Part shown: positions 52,998-63,965 of the stretch, piece after piece
Numbering within the stretch: position 1 is the stretch's first letter
How the letters are laid out: each line of letters starts with the position of its first letter
DNA from: Cavia porcellus
Lineage: Eukaryota; Chordata; Mammalia; Rodentia; Caviidae
Assembly: GCF_034190915.1 (NCBI RefSeq)
Contig: NW_026947488.1
Coordinates: 7,016,501 to 7,080,500, forward strand
Length of the DNA: 64,000 nt
Direction of reading: 5' to 3'
Notes under the pieces: model-generated
The model's database searches: none
The model's input: only the letters and a program-made list of their open reading frames with translations
What the model was told of the DNA's origin: nothing
Translations under genes and position numbers: made by a program

Positions 52998-53390
52998 ATA
53001 TGGGGTGGGGGAGGGGATCCAAGCAGGCAGGAGACTTGCCTGTCTCTCTGGGTTTGGGGAGGAGGAGACAGCACTGACTCAGCGGCCCCACAATGCCTGC
53101 CATCCTTCTGACCCAGACCGGTTCTGCTCTGGAGGTCACAGCGCCTCTGCAGAGGTGATCTTTCTCTGGGGTCTGAAACGCAGGCAGGAAGTTACCAAAG
53201 TAACAGGAACTTAATGCAAATGTCTCAGGCCAAGGGTCTCACAGGTGAGACAGAGCCTGCGAATTTGCTTCATGGGAAGAGAGTGGGCAGCTCCAGGTTC
53301 CCCAGGGTGTGACTTTGCAAAGTGAGCATCTGTGAAACCTCACTTCCACCGACACTGGACAGGCCTACATCCTCATGTTGCTCAGGAGGG
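52998..53390. other. Unique sequence, no gene seen
   Basis: Mixed-composition sequence with no recognisable element or domain-bearing frame. Confidence 0.3.

Positions 53391-53434
<44 letters not shown>
53391..53434 (+). repeat. (GT)n microsatellite
   Basis: About 20 perfect GT units. Frames of Cys-Val or Thr-His across it are artefacts. Confidence 0.97.
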
Positions 53435-53436
<2 letters not shown>

Positions 53437-54037
53437 CCATGTGTACACACCCCCATGTGGGTGTCAGAACCTGCCCACCTGGTGATTCAGTGTGCATCTC
53501 CTGAGCACACACATTTACACACCCACCATGGCTTCCCTGTCATTTACTGGCAAATGGGCCAAGTGTGTGACATAACAATAGCCTATTATCAAGGCCACCC
53601 ATACCTGTGCCATCAGCTGCGACCCAGGCCTGTCCCCGGCCTGGCTGTCTCAGGACTGCCCTCGGCTTGGACCCAGCCGTGTCTGCTCTCCAGGACTCCT
53701 CCCATCAAGGACGACTCCTCTCTTGTCTTCTTTGACACTGACATCTTTCTAGGAGTCCAGGTCAGGTTTTTCATAGACATCCTTCTAGCGCTGTGGATTG
53801 TGTTTTGTATTGTGTGAACGAATGATCACAGCCTTTAGAGCCCGCTGTGTCTCTCGGCTTGGGTGTAGGCTGGCCTGAGAGAATCCAGCGACAGCCGAAG
53901 ACCTTCCTCAACTGCTGATCTGGGTTCCCAGAGCAGAGGTCCCCGGAGCAGAGAGTACTTTCCTGAATGTTACCTCTCCCCACCTTATCCTCCCTGGCCC
54001 TGTGCTGTGAGGGGCATTTGCAAATCTTGCTTGGAAA
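53435..54037. other. Unique sequence, no gene seen
   Basis: The 161-codon frame ending at 53,817 starts inside the microsatellite and has no recognisable domain. Confidence 0.3.
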
Positions 54038-54872
54038 GGAACTGTTGTAGTTAGGGGTTATGCGGAGAACAGCTAGAATCAGGACATGGAGTTTATAATA
54101 TTTTTATAATGGTCACCAGCGGTTAACACAAGAAAATGCAGGAAATCTATCCACAACACCAATCTACCCACAAATCTATCCACAACATAGAATATTTAGT
54201 CAAGGGCCTAAATCCCACAGCAATGTCCCACATGAGTCCAGATAAAAACCCAGACATGGTTTTTACGTCATGACAATGCCTCCCACAAGTCTAGCTGGAG
54301 GTCCAGAGCCCACAAGAAGGACTCACGACAATCTCTTTTATGGATCTGCGTTGGGAAGGCCCAAAGGTCAGGAGTAGAAGCCAGAAAGTCTATGCCAGCA
54401 GGATGAAGGAGCTGTGCTAGTGGGATGAGGGTTCTATGCGAGATCTGAGAAGTCACACTCACAACAAAGACCAGGGCTGTCCTGAAAAGCACCACAGCCA
54501 TCCTCAGCAACACGGAGGCCCCGAGCTCCTCCAAAGGCAAGCACAGTCAGGTACATGCAGGAATCCATCGTGACGAGTTCATCCTGGAGACCAAGCAGCA
54601 CACGTCTTCCCCTCCAGAGCCAGGAAGTGATGCTCGATGTGAGGACCAGAGCTTCCCCAGGAGAACCAAAGGCTCAAACAGCAACTTGTAGGAGAAGCCA
54701 CAGTGCCTCAATGCAACAACGCATTAACACATTAACGCCTCAAACACCTCCTTCTCCTTCTCCTCCTGTTTATGCTGCCATTTTCCTCAGGTGGAGCATC
54801 TTCGCTCAGTGCCATGCTGATGCAATCCAGCTGGCGGTAGGTTGACCACCAGTTCTTAATCTATAACAGGAA
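54038..54872. mobile_element. Solo LTR (ERVL/ERV3-like), copy B, with 5-bp target duplication
   Basis: LTR 54,043 (TGTTGTAGTTAGGGG) to 54,867 (...CTATAACA), 825 bp, flanked by GGAAC at 54,038-54,042 and 54,868-54,872. It is related along its length to the copy at 35,041. TG...CA ends and a 5-bp duplication are complete, so the element is intact as a solo LTR. No gag, pol or env is nearby. Confidence 0.8.
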
Positions 54873-57535
54873 CCAACAGGGGCCAAGAGCACAGGGGCAG
54901 GATGGGGGCTCCAGGAGGTGACGCCCACAGCTCAGAGCAGCTGAGATGGAGCTGGCGCCAGGCGTCATCACTGAACCCGCCAGGGCAGTGCAACGTGAAA
55001 GTTCAACATCTCTTGTCAAGACCCACTAAGTTTCCAGAGTGACAGCAGAACCCGAAGCTCCCTGAGAGCCCAGACCACAGCCCAGGGGAACAGACTAAGT
55101 GACCGGGATCTTCGCTGTCACCAGTTCCAAGCTCAGAGTTCCAAACACAGGAGGTGGGGCAGAAAGCCTGTCCCGGAGGCTGCCGGGGAAGCACCCTTTT
55201 CATAAAACCAAGCAGAGAGGACTATGTGGCCACACAGCCAGGGAGCCCGAGTGGCCGGCAGATGGGGCCCGCTGCTGGGTGAGTCACAGGGGTCCAGAGC
55301 AGGGGGTGGCCCAGTCCCTTCTAACACCTTCGCCCTGGAGTATTCTGGTTTCCTGAGCTCATGCTCAGACAGGACCTGGAGATGAGGCATCCAGCCGGAG
55401 GTCCAGCCAGGTAGCACTGCTGCAGCTGGGCTGGGAATGGAGCGGTGTCCATTCAAGCCTGGCAAGCGTGGTCCCTTCGTGAGGCTTCCCCCACAGCGCC
55501 CCTGCATTGCTCTTTTAGGGTCTGCCCTTCGGGACTCTATTTTAAGAGGAAATCTCCAGTCACCACCTCTACTGTTACGGCCCTGGTGAGTGTGAACAAC
55601 ACGAACACAGAAACCCCAGGTCAAAAACAAGAAAAGTAAACAAGGAAGGCACCAGCAAAGGTGGGTGCAATGTTTCCGCAAGCTGGTCCGTGCCATCCCG
55701 GGTGTAACCAGGACTGAAGGAGACTGGACACGGGAATCTCGGCCTTCCTCCTCCTCCTCCCACCCCTCCTGTCCTCCCCGCCCACCCGCTCTGCTCCGCT
55801 CCTGTGGGATACAGGGAGACACTCAACGCTCTCCTTGCCAGACCACAAGAAAGGCTCTGTGGCACATGACACACATTTGGGTAATGTGGATGGAAGCCAG
55901 TGCTTCTCAAAGAGCGCCCCCGGAACCCTGCAAAGCTACGGGAGACAGAGCGTCAGGCTGCGCCCCAGGTCTTCGACCAGACCAGCAGTTGATGTTTTTG
56001 TATCCCACGGGGAGGTCGAACCCCAGCTTCTGGAGTCCGGAACCTTGCCACACATCCCAAATGACAGCACTGACCTAGCAAGTGACACGAGGAGCCAGCC
56101 TGTCCTGACCAGGAAGGTAAGACCCTTTGTGCCTCAGTTTCTCCATCTGCCAACTACAAGAACCGTAAGAGCACTTGACACAGGACCTCAGTGAGGCCCG
56201 AATGAAGGGCATATGGCCTGGCAGAGTGGCGGCCTGGTGGCACCATGCCAGTTTGCATGACTAATAACTGCAGTGATTAGTGATCAACTAACAGAGCCCA
56301 TGTGGTTCAGGGGAGGAGAGGTAGGGCAGTCCCTCTTCTCTACAGAATTCTGCATCTCTCTGCCTCCCTCCTGAAATCTGCATAAAACTGCAGTAAAATC
56401 AGTTATTTAAGAGAAACAACAAAATATCATTCTATCTATGACCGTGTAGGTAAAAGCTTAGTCCAGGCGTCTGTGTGTGTCCACACCTCTAGTGACCACC
56501 ATGCAACCTCCGAGATGTCCGCCACGCTCTTCAGTCGCTGTGTTTTTGGTACAAGCGCACATTTGGGTTATAACTCAGCTGTCCCAGTGGGACAGTGCCT
56601 GGGGTTACTTTTCCTGGCCCCTGACTTGGGAAAGGGAAGGCGTCACCCATGTCATGGGTAGTCCCAGGGACGCCCCTCAGCCCAGGGCGGTCCCTGCCTC
56701 TGTGAGAGGTGGCAGTGCCAGCTGTGTTGGTCCCCAAAGCCTGGCTTTGCGGATTCCAGTTCACTGCCCTGCAGTCTCTCTGCCACGGGCCCGAGGTGTC
56801 TCTGTGAGCGCATCTCCCCTCTGCGGACCATGCAGGCTGGCTGTCACAGTGAGGAAACTGAGGCACGAGCATGACGGGCCTTACCCCAGCTCTGCCTGGC
56901 TCCTAACCTGACCCTCAGAAGTGTCCCCTGAGAGGACAGCCCAGCCTCAGGTCCCTGCTGTAGAGTCCCTGCAGACCCAGCCCAGGGAGCTCCCAGGGCT
57001 TGTAAAACACAGCCTTTGAAGCAAGCATGCGGGTCACACGTGAACTCCAGGCTGCCCCCTTCCAGATCCATTCCCAGCTCAACCCTCGTCCTCACAGGTC
57101 CTCAGCCTGAAAGCCAGGGCAGCACCTCCGCCTCGCCACGGCTTCTGACTCCTGAAGGCCTCTGGCCTTACTCCATTTTCGAGGCTTTTTGTCTTCTTTT
57201 ATTTCCACCGTGGTTAGCAACAGGGCTAGACTTTTGGTGTCAAAAATTAAACGAAGCAAAGATCTCCCAAGAAATCCAGAGCTAGCGCCAACCTCACCCC
57301 GCACGTCCAGTGCCACTCAGCACCTCGCAGCCCCTTCAGCTGCTGCCCCCCACGCCAGCTGCAAGGCTTGGGCTGCAGGCGGGCTCCTTCTGTGCGCCCC
57401 CCACCCTGGCCAGCCAGCCCCCTAGGAAGGGTCAGAGCACCCACCCCAAAGACCAGTAGACCTCAGCAAAGTGGGCAAAGCCCACCTGGGGCTCTTTGCG
57501 ATTAAGAAAAGGAGGGGACCAGGATGGGACTCCAG
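54873..57535. other. Unique sequence with small MIR traces
   Basis: MIR-like cores lie at 56,125-56,165 ('ttgtgcctcagtttctccatctgcc') and 56,850-56,875 ('gtgaggaaactgaggcacg'). The 229-codon minus-strand frame at 55,133-55,822 has no domain content and overlaps unrelated frames on the other strand. Confidence 0.35.
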
Positions 57536-57539
57536 TGTC

Positions 57540-57675
57540 TCTGGGCTCAATATGGAAATAATCATTTCTAAGGAAAACAACAAATTAAAAATTTTAAGGA
57601 GCTTCCTGCTGCATGATTTAATATCTGGTTTGGCTGGAATTACTTCAAAAGGCATAAAGTATAAACATTTCTGAG
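57540..57675. other. AT-rich candidate conserved non-coding element
   Basis: 'atatggaaataatcatttc', 'caacaaattaaaaatttt' and 'ggctggaattacttc' follow one another in repeat-free text. Flanks are GC-rich. Confidence 0.33.
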
Positions 57676-58075
57676 CGTCTCTCTCCGTCTCCGCCCCACC
57701 CCCAAACACACACACAGCCACAAATGAATCAAATGTCAAAACAGAGAAAGAACTTCAAAGCCGTGCGAGCCAACCCCCGCAGGGGCCGGGGTGGTGTGGG
57801 GCTGGGGGGACGCGTCCCCCTGAAAGGAGAAGCTGGTGACGGCAAGGGCGAGGACCCAGACAGTGTCCCATCCTCGAAGGTGTCGCAATGACCTGCGCTT
57901 TGCAGTCAGCTCTTCCTGTCCTCCCACAGCCGCCCCCCCAGACATCCTGCTCTCACTGTCCATAACAGGAGAGGAAAGGAAGACGCAGAGACCGAGTTAC
58001 CAGGCTGAGCCACGGAGCTCGGGACCCGCGAAGCCTGTTGTCTCCACACTTTGGGACACTGCTTTCCCCAAGACG
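57676..58075. other. Unique GC-rich sequence, no gene seen
   Basis: Short (CA)n at 57,706-57,716. Nothing else is recognisable. Confidence 0.3.
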
Positions 58076-58252
58076 CCTATGTTCCGGTACTCTGGGAGGC
58101 TGAGACAGGAGGCTCGAAAGTTTGAGACCAGCCTGGTCAACTTGGAGAGACCCTATCTCAAAACAAAAGATAAAAATGGAGCGTGGATGTGCCTCAGGGT
58201 CAAGGTCCTGGGTTCAATCTCAAGTACAACCCCCCCCAAACCTGTCATGCTG
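58076..58252 (+). mobile_element. B1-dID composite SINE, 5'-truncated
   Basis: 'actctgggaggctgagacagg', 'gagaccagcctggtcaacttgg', 'gagaccctatctcaaaac', then the ID-like part 'ggatgtgcctcagggtcaaggtcctgggttcaatctc'. Confidence 0.78.
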
Positions 58253-58500
58253 AAGGATTAAACAGTGATTCAATTAAGGATCATCAAGGGGTGCGGGGAT
58301 CCTGGGTGCCCCAGGTGAGATGAGACCCTAAGGAGGAGGCCAGAGCTGGCGGACAGCATGGGGGAGGCTGGGACCTGACAGCCAGGGCCTGGGCCGCTGC
58401 TGCCCCTGGGAAAGAAGAAGGGAGCTCCCATGCCACATACAGGCCTTGATTTCAGCCTGGGAAATGCATTTCAGGCTTCTCGATTCCAGAACTGAGTCAT
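58253..58500. other. Unique sequence, no gene seen
   Basis: No recognisable element. Confidence 0.3.
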
Positions 58501-58502
58501 AC

Positions 58503-58660
58503 TAAATCTATGCTGTGCACACCTGTCATCCCATCACCCGGGAGGCTGAGGCGGGAGGATCATGGAGTTTGAGGCCAGCCTGGGCTACGTAAGTGAGTTT
58601 AAGGCCAACCTGAGCTACATGGGGAGACCCTGTCTCAAAACACAAAACACAGAGAAAACA
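58503..58660 (+). mobile_element. B1 SINE with internal duplication
   Basis: 'tgctgtgcacacctgtcatccc', 'gaggctgaggcgggaggatcatgg', tandem 'ggccagcctgggctacg' and 'ggccaacctgagctacatgg', then 'gagaccctgtctcaaaacac'. Confidence 0.87.
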
Positions 58661-59044
58661 AGTTACTTTGTTTCAAGCCATAAAGTCTGTGATCCGTTTT
58701 TAAAACTTAATTTTAAAAATCATGCACATTTTAGATATGCATAATAATCACAGTCTGGTTGTACAGTTCCTGATTCTTCTTTTCCTCCCTTTCCCCCCCT
58801 TCCTCCAGCCCCCAAGTGGTCATTCTTTACTTCAACCTCAGGACACTCAGACGCCTGAGGGACAAACCAGGTTCTGTCTCCTGGCCGTACCTCTGTCCCG
58901 CCAGGGCTCGGGGACCCACGCCAGGTTCCCGGTCTGTAAAGTGGGTGCAGGGAAGCAGCTTGTCAGTGAGCTGCCCCCGACCTCTTCCCAGCAGTCACCG
59001 CTGCACACGCAGGGAGGACAGAAACCCAGCCCTGCTGGCCGCCG
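58661..59044. other. Unique sequence, no gene seen
   Basis: AT-rich at first, then pyrimidine-rich 'ctttccccccttcc'. No element is recognised. Confidence 0.3.
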
Positions 59045-59210
59045 TGCCAGGTCCACGGGCCTGGCTACTCGGGAGGCTCACAGGGAAGAAGGGGCCCCAT
59101 CGCTCAAGGCGGGGGCGACTGGGGGAGACCCTGACTCAAAATGGAAATTGCTGGGAGGCCGCTCAGGGTGAGAGCGCGCCAGGCTTCGATCCCCACCACG
59201 GAAAGGAGAA
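59045..59210 (+). mobile_element. B1-dID composite SINE, decayed
   Basis: 'cctggctactcgggaggctcacagg', 'gagaccctgactcaaaatgg', then 'attgctgggaggccgctcagggtgagagcgc' and 'ggcttcgatccccaccac'. Confidence 0.65.
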
Positions 59211-59384
59211 AAAGGAGGCAGGAGAGAAGAAAGGCTGGAGGGAAGGGAAAAATGAAAGAGAACACAGTCCGGAGGTCCATTTCATTCATCGATCTATCGT
59301 CCTTTCTCTCTGTGTTTCTAACAGCTGTAACTGCTAGGCCGCCCAGCACATGGCCCCAGGAACCCGCCTGAGGAGGCTACTGCT

Positions 59385-59445
59385 TTAGGGTCCCCATTTT
59401 ACATCTAAAGAAACGGGGCTCAGGGCGATGAAAGCTGTGTCCCAG
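59385..59445 (+). mobile_element. MIR fragment
   Basis: 'tccccattttacatctaaagaaacggggctcagg' is a MIR core. Confidence 0.6.
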
Positions 59446-59469
59446 GCCTCCCGGCCAGACTCGCTTTGC

Positions 59470-59605
59470 TGTTGTTTTGTGGTTCTCAGGTTTGAACCTG
59501 CAGCCTGCACACCGAGCTCCATCCCCAGCAGCCCCACCTTGTTCCTTGGTTTTATGCTGAGCCAGGGTCTTACTAAGTTGGAGTGGCCAGGCCGAGCTCC
59601 AGTCC
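59470..59605 (-). mobile_element. B1-dID composite SINE, minus strand, decayed
   Basis: 'caggtttgaacctgcagcc', 'gagctccatccccagcagcc', 'gagccagggtcttactaagttgg'. Confidence 0.5.
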
Positions 59606-59609
59606 ACTG

Positions 59610-61120
59610 GGCAGAGCGCTGGGATGGACTGCCCGGCTTCAAACCAGACCTCGAAGGGCTGTGTCTGGTGCTCGCAGCGCAGGAGGGACACTGGCGAGGC
59701 TGTGGGAGGTGACTCCAAACACGGCACAGGCAGGATTCCAAATGAAATCAGTCCAGGCCGCTCGTGGCTTCCTGGGAAATTCAGTGGTGACTGAGATGCA
59801 AAAACTGCTTTGCTTCCATGGTAGAAACTGAGTTCAAGGCTCGGCCCGGAAGGATATAGTCAAGTTCCCGCCCCCCGGGGGGAACAACCAGAACCAGAGT
59901 CGGGTAGGGAGAGATGAGCAGGGCATCTTCCCCAAGACTGCTTGGCACCTCAAGGACACAGCATCCACGGTGCCCGGCCATGGGTGTCCACTGCCATCCA
60001 GCCACTGTGACCCTAAACCTTCCCGGGCCCCCTTCGGGTAACATCACTGCCCCCCACCTCCCGGACAGAGCTGAGAACCACAGGGGTGAGCATGCCAGGC
60101 ATCTGCCTCTTCCTGGGAAGCCTCTTTCTTCTCCAGGAGCACCTGCCTGCCTGTGGTCCCTCCCAGAGTTTGATGCCCATAACTCACTCTGGTCATCGCA
60201 GAGCTGGTGACCTGCTCCTACTCCGGACTGCAGCTATGCAGATATATCCATCTGGTCCCCAGAGTCCCAGCTGAGCCCGCCCAGAAAGCACGCTAAGCTT
60301 GGAGCCTGGAGGACCCGTCCGCCCCTGCTCTCCTGAGCAAGGTCAGAAGCTCAAAGTGGCCGCTGGCTTCTCACACTCAGTGTCCCTGACTGCTGACCAC
60401 AGTGATGTCACAGCAGCACCCAGTGCGGCAGAGGAGCTGCCCCCCCCACCCCATTCCCATATTTGCTGCTTAATCCTCCTGAGGGTGATCCAGGGGCAAG
60501 CTGTTCTGTCTCTGTTATACAAATGGGTAAACCGAGGCACGGGAAGTTAGAACAGGGAGCACGCTGGGGAGCCAGGCCCAGGAGGTAGCCCAGAACCTGC
60601 GCCCCAGTCCCCTGGAGCTCCCAGAAGAACAGATATTAGAATGTCTTGGCCTAGGCTGGGGAATGATACAGAGCTTACCTGCAGGATAAAGAGCGAAGCC
60701 AAACCTTGTCCCAGTCCAACAGGGAGGTTCACACATGAAGAGGGAGGTGGAGTCCCAGACACAACAGGGCCCCAGGAGGACACTGTGGCCTGTGACATCA
60801 GCACTTCCCTCATTCAGCAAACCCTCTTGGGGGCGCCTCTCTGGTGCCAGCTGGGGGAAGGGGAGGACAGAAGGTGATCAGGGCATCCAAGGCCCCTGGC
60901 TGTGCTTTAAGAGTTCACCAGGGCTGGGGACCCTGCTGGCGGGGGGGCACATGGCAGACGTACCCCCAGGTCACCAAGGTGGCTGGAGGATGGCACGGGG
61001 CAACCTCCAGTGCTCAAGGCTGCAGAGATTCTCCCTCAAACCCGGGATGACCCCCCCAGACCCAACCCAGATCCCCCACTTTGCCCCTCATAGAGCATCT
61101 GTCCCTTGCACTGCCCAGAA
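59610..61120. other. Unique GC-rich sequence with a MIR trace
   Basis: MIR-like 'ttatacaaatgggtaaaccgaggcacgg' near 60,515-60,543. No gene is supported. Confidence 0.35.
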
Positions 61121-61124
61121 TGCC

Positions 61125-61212
61125 CTTGCTGGGCGGGGTGGCCCCACCCTATAACCCCGGCTACTTGAGAGACTGAGGCAGCAGGATCACGAGTTGGAGC
61201 CCAGCCCGGGAA
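61125..61212 (+). mobile_element. B1 SINE fragment, decayed
   Basis: 'gctgggcggggtggccccacc', 'ggctacttgagagactgaggcagcaggatcacgag'. Confidence 0.6.
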
Positions 61213-62325
61213 ACAGTGACTTAGCTAAACGCAAGGCAAGGACAGGCCTGCATGCCGAGGGGGCTGGGGAGCTGAGATGCTGCTTAACCCTGGGGCCGAA
61301 GGTCAAGAAGAAGCTGAACCTTGTGACACTGGGGGGAGGGGCAGAGCGCCCTGCACCCCTGGCACTTGGGCTAAGGGGACAGAGTGGGTAGGAGAACAGT
61401 ACCTGAGGGCTGGCACCACCCCAGGGACCCCTGCTGACCACACCTGCCCGGCCCATCTGCACGTGGATCTGGGCATTCTCACAGGGCCATTTTCCATCAA
61501 TTTACCCAAGCCAGGCCCTGAGCAGAGGTCACCTTCCCCGACAGGGGACACTTCGGGGTGCTACTTCATTCAAATCCTGGCGAGCCCTGCTAGTGACATT
61601 GCTAGGAACATGCCCCATCACTGGAGGAAACTGAGGCAGAGGAGCTCGAGCCCAGAGCCCCACACATCTCTGCCCCCTGTGCCTTCCAGCCTTGCCCTGC
61701 ACCACACAGGTGCCCACATTGACCAGTCCATGAAGCCTGCACAGGCTTTGTAGTCTTTTCCCAGACATTTGTATCCAAATATGTCAAAAGAAAAGGCAAA
61801 TGCACATCTGTGCTTCATTTTATAGAAGAAAAGCTTACACACTTTGTCCTTCAGATGGGTTGAAAAGAGACAGGAAGGGAACCAAGGAAAGAGAGGGTGG
61901 CCGGGTTTCCAGCCCTGGACCACCTTCAGACTGGAATAGTTTCCGTGGCAGGTGGAGAAGAGAGATTAAAATCACAAAAGAAACGCATCTTTAAAACTAT
62001 CTGCGCAGCGGGTTTTGTAAACTCAGTTATCAGGACTCCATCTGCATGCATAACCTGCCCTTCCATCTCCTTTACACCCTGAACCCAGGCGGCCAGAACC
62101 TCACCCTGGGGCCCACCTCCACACAGGTGTCCCCAGCCAGGACCCAGCCAGCTTCCTGGGAGTTGCTGGGGACCCAGAAAAGGAGGTTACAGGGGCCAGC
62201 GTGCACCCCAGAACCCAGTCACGAGAACATGGAAGTCCTCTACTCTTCTGCAAGGATATGATATATGATATTTAAACCTCCAAAATGCCCATCAGCACGA
62301 GTTTAGTTCAAGAATGGTTAAAGAG
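61213..62325. other. Unique sequence with a MIR trace
   Basis: 'cactggaggaaactgaggcagagg' near 61,620 is MIR-like. Nothing coding was seen. Confidence 0.35.
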
Positions 62326-62327
62326 GG

Positions 62328-62640
62328 CAAAGTATGGAGGTGCACACCTGTAGTCCCAGCACCTGGGAAGCTGAGGCAGGAAGATCCTGGCCAACCTGGG
62401 CTACACAGTGAGTTTAAAGCCAGTGGTAACAAAATAGTGAGATCTTGGCTGGGGGTTTAGCTCAGCGGCATGAGCGCCTGCCTGGCAAGCAGGAGGTCGT
62501 GTGTTCAATCCCCGGTACCACAAAAAAAAAAAAAAAAAAAGTAATATCCTGTCTCAAAAAATATAAAAAGGGGTGGCGATGTTGCTCAGGGTGAAGATCC
62601 TCAATTCAACCACTGGTACTGAAAACAAAATTCCAAATGA
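62328..62640 (+). mobile_element. B1-dID composite SINE interrupted by a tRNA-type SINE
   Basis: B1 part 'gtatggaggtgcacacctgtagtcccagcacctgggaagctgaggcagg' ... 'tagtgagatcttg'. After the insertion come 'atcctgtctcaaaaaatat' and an ID-like end 'gtggcgatgttgctcagggtg', 'caattcaaccactggtac'. Confidence 0.82.
62436..62552 (+). mobile_element. tRNA-Ala-type SINE nested in B1
   Basis: 'ggctgggggtttagctcagcggc', 'gcgcctgcctggcaagcagg' (loop changed to CTGGCAA), 'gtgttcaatccccggtacc' and an A-tail. It inserted in the B1 tail; the target repeat agtgagatctt / agtaatatcct is diverged. Confidence 0.85.
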
Positions 62641-62751
62641 TGCATATATTCATTATATGTGACATTGACAACTACTGTTACCATGCATTGTTACATATTT
62701 TAAAAGAAGGCAAATTACTAAACAGCACAGAAAGTAGAGTTCCTATTTTCT

Positions 62752-62925
62752 TTTCTTTTCTTTTATTTATTTTTTTGGACACATGGTCTCTATATGTATG
62801 TAATTCAGGCTGGTCTTGAGCTCAATTGTAGTCTGGGCTGGCCTCAAATTCTCAGCAATCCTCCTGCCTCAGCCTCCCAAGTACTGGGATTCTAGGAATG
62901 CACTACCACACCTGGCTTGATTTTG
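62752..62925 (-). mobile_element. B1 SINE with internal duplication, minus strand
   Basis: 'ggacacatggtctctatatg', tandem 'caggctggtcttgagctcaa' and 'tgggctggcctcaaattctc', 'cctcctgcctcagcctcccaagtactggg' and 'ctaccacacctggc'. Confidence 0.87.
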
Positions 62926-63146
62926 TAAACGAAACATATACTGTAAATATAAAACATAATCTAGAAGAATGAACAAGGAATGACTCGCCTTCAACAAACC
63001 CTTTTTACTAGTAACTTGGAGCTGAGTAGTTAAAGATAAGAGGGCTGTTTTGGGTGACATGTCTTGCCCAAGGTCACTAAAACAGATCAGAGTATGTATT
63101 TAGATTTATTTAAGGAGTGAAAAACAAATTTAGCACTCCTTATCTT
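62926..63146. other. Unique AT-rich sequence
   Basis: No recognisable element. Confidence 0.3.
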
Positions 63147-63335
63147 AAAAATTGCCAAGAGGCTGGGCGTGGTGGTGCACACCTAAGTGGTCCCACCACT
63201 TAGAGGCTGAGGCAGGAGGATTGCTTCGAGTTCCAGGTCAACCTGAGCTGCAGAGTGAGTTCGAAGCCTTTGCAAACTGTATAGGGAAATCCTGTCTCAA
63301 AAAGACCAAAAAAAAAAAAAAAAAAATTGCCAAGA
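63147..63335 (+). mobile_element. B1 SINE with internal duplication and clear target repeat
   Basis: 'ggctgggcgtggtggtgcacacc', 'gaggctgaggcaggaggattgc', 'aacctgagctgcagag', 'aatcctgtctcaaaaagacc' and a long A-tail. Target repeat AAAATTGCCAAGA at 63,147-63,160 and 63,323-63,335. Confidence 0.92.
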
Positions 63336-63628
63336 AATCAAACTGCGTATCTGCCTGTGCTGGATCCACAAAAGTGGCAGTTTCATATACTTCAACCCAA
63401 GACATGCCTGTGTTTGTGAATTATTCATGACTTACAAATACATGACGTAAATAAAGGAAACTATGTATTATTAAGTTGTACACGTATTTGTCACCAAATG
63501 GTCACAATACTGTCCCAGCAGAAACTTTCAGACACCGGGCTGGCTCCAGTGTAGGAGGTTTTCTGATATTCCAGTCCTTTGCTTAAATCTTTGAAGTGCT
63601 CCCTCTGCTCCCCCCAAAAGAAACCCAA
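63336..63628. other. Unique sequence
   Basis: No recognisable element. Confidence 0.3.
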
Positions 63629-63629
63629 A

Positions 63630-63835
63630 CAGGGATGGGCATGGTGGCATATGCCTTGAAATCCCAGCACCCTGGGAGGCTGAGGCAGGAGGATCATGAG
63701 TTTGGCTTCAACATGGGCACCTTAGTGACTTAGTAAGACACTGTCTCAAAATAAAAAAATCCAAAGAGAGTTGGGGACACAGCTCAGTGTGAGGGCCCTG
63801 AGTTCAGTCCTCAGGGGTGCAGCTCAGTGGTTGTC
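63630..63835 (+). mobile_element. B1-dID composite SINE
   Basis: 'gggatgggcatggtggcatatgcc', 'gggaggctgaggcaggaggatcatgag', 'agtaagacactgtctcaaaat', then ID-like 'gttggggacacagctcagtgtgag' and 'ccctgagttcagtcctc'. Confidence 0.87.
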
Positions 63836-63889
63836 TGCTCCCCCATCAGGGTTCAATCTACCAGAGCACAAAAACAAAAATAAAACTGT

Positions 63890-63965
63890 GTGGCTTTGGA
63901 CAGCTGCTGAAGCTCTCTGAGCCTCAGTTTATCTATCTGTGAAATGGAGACTGAGATGGTCCCTA
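63890..63965 (-). mobile_element. MIR fragment
   Basis: 'tgtggctttggacagctgctgaagctctctgagcctcagtttatc' is the reversed MIR core. Confidence 0.7.

Noticed and set aside
55133..55822. 229-codon open frame on the minus strand
   Set aside because: No recognisable domain; Gly/Glu/Arg-rich composition follows from pyrimidine-rich DNA on the other strand.
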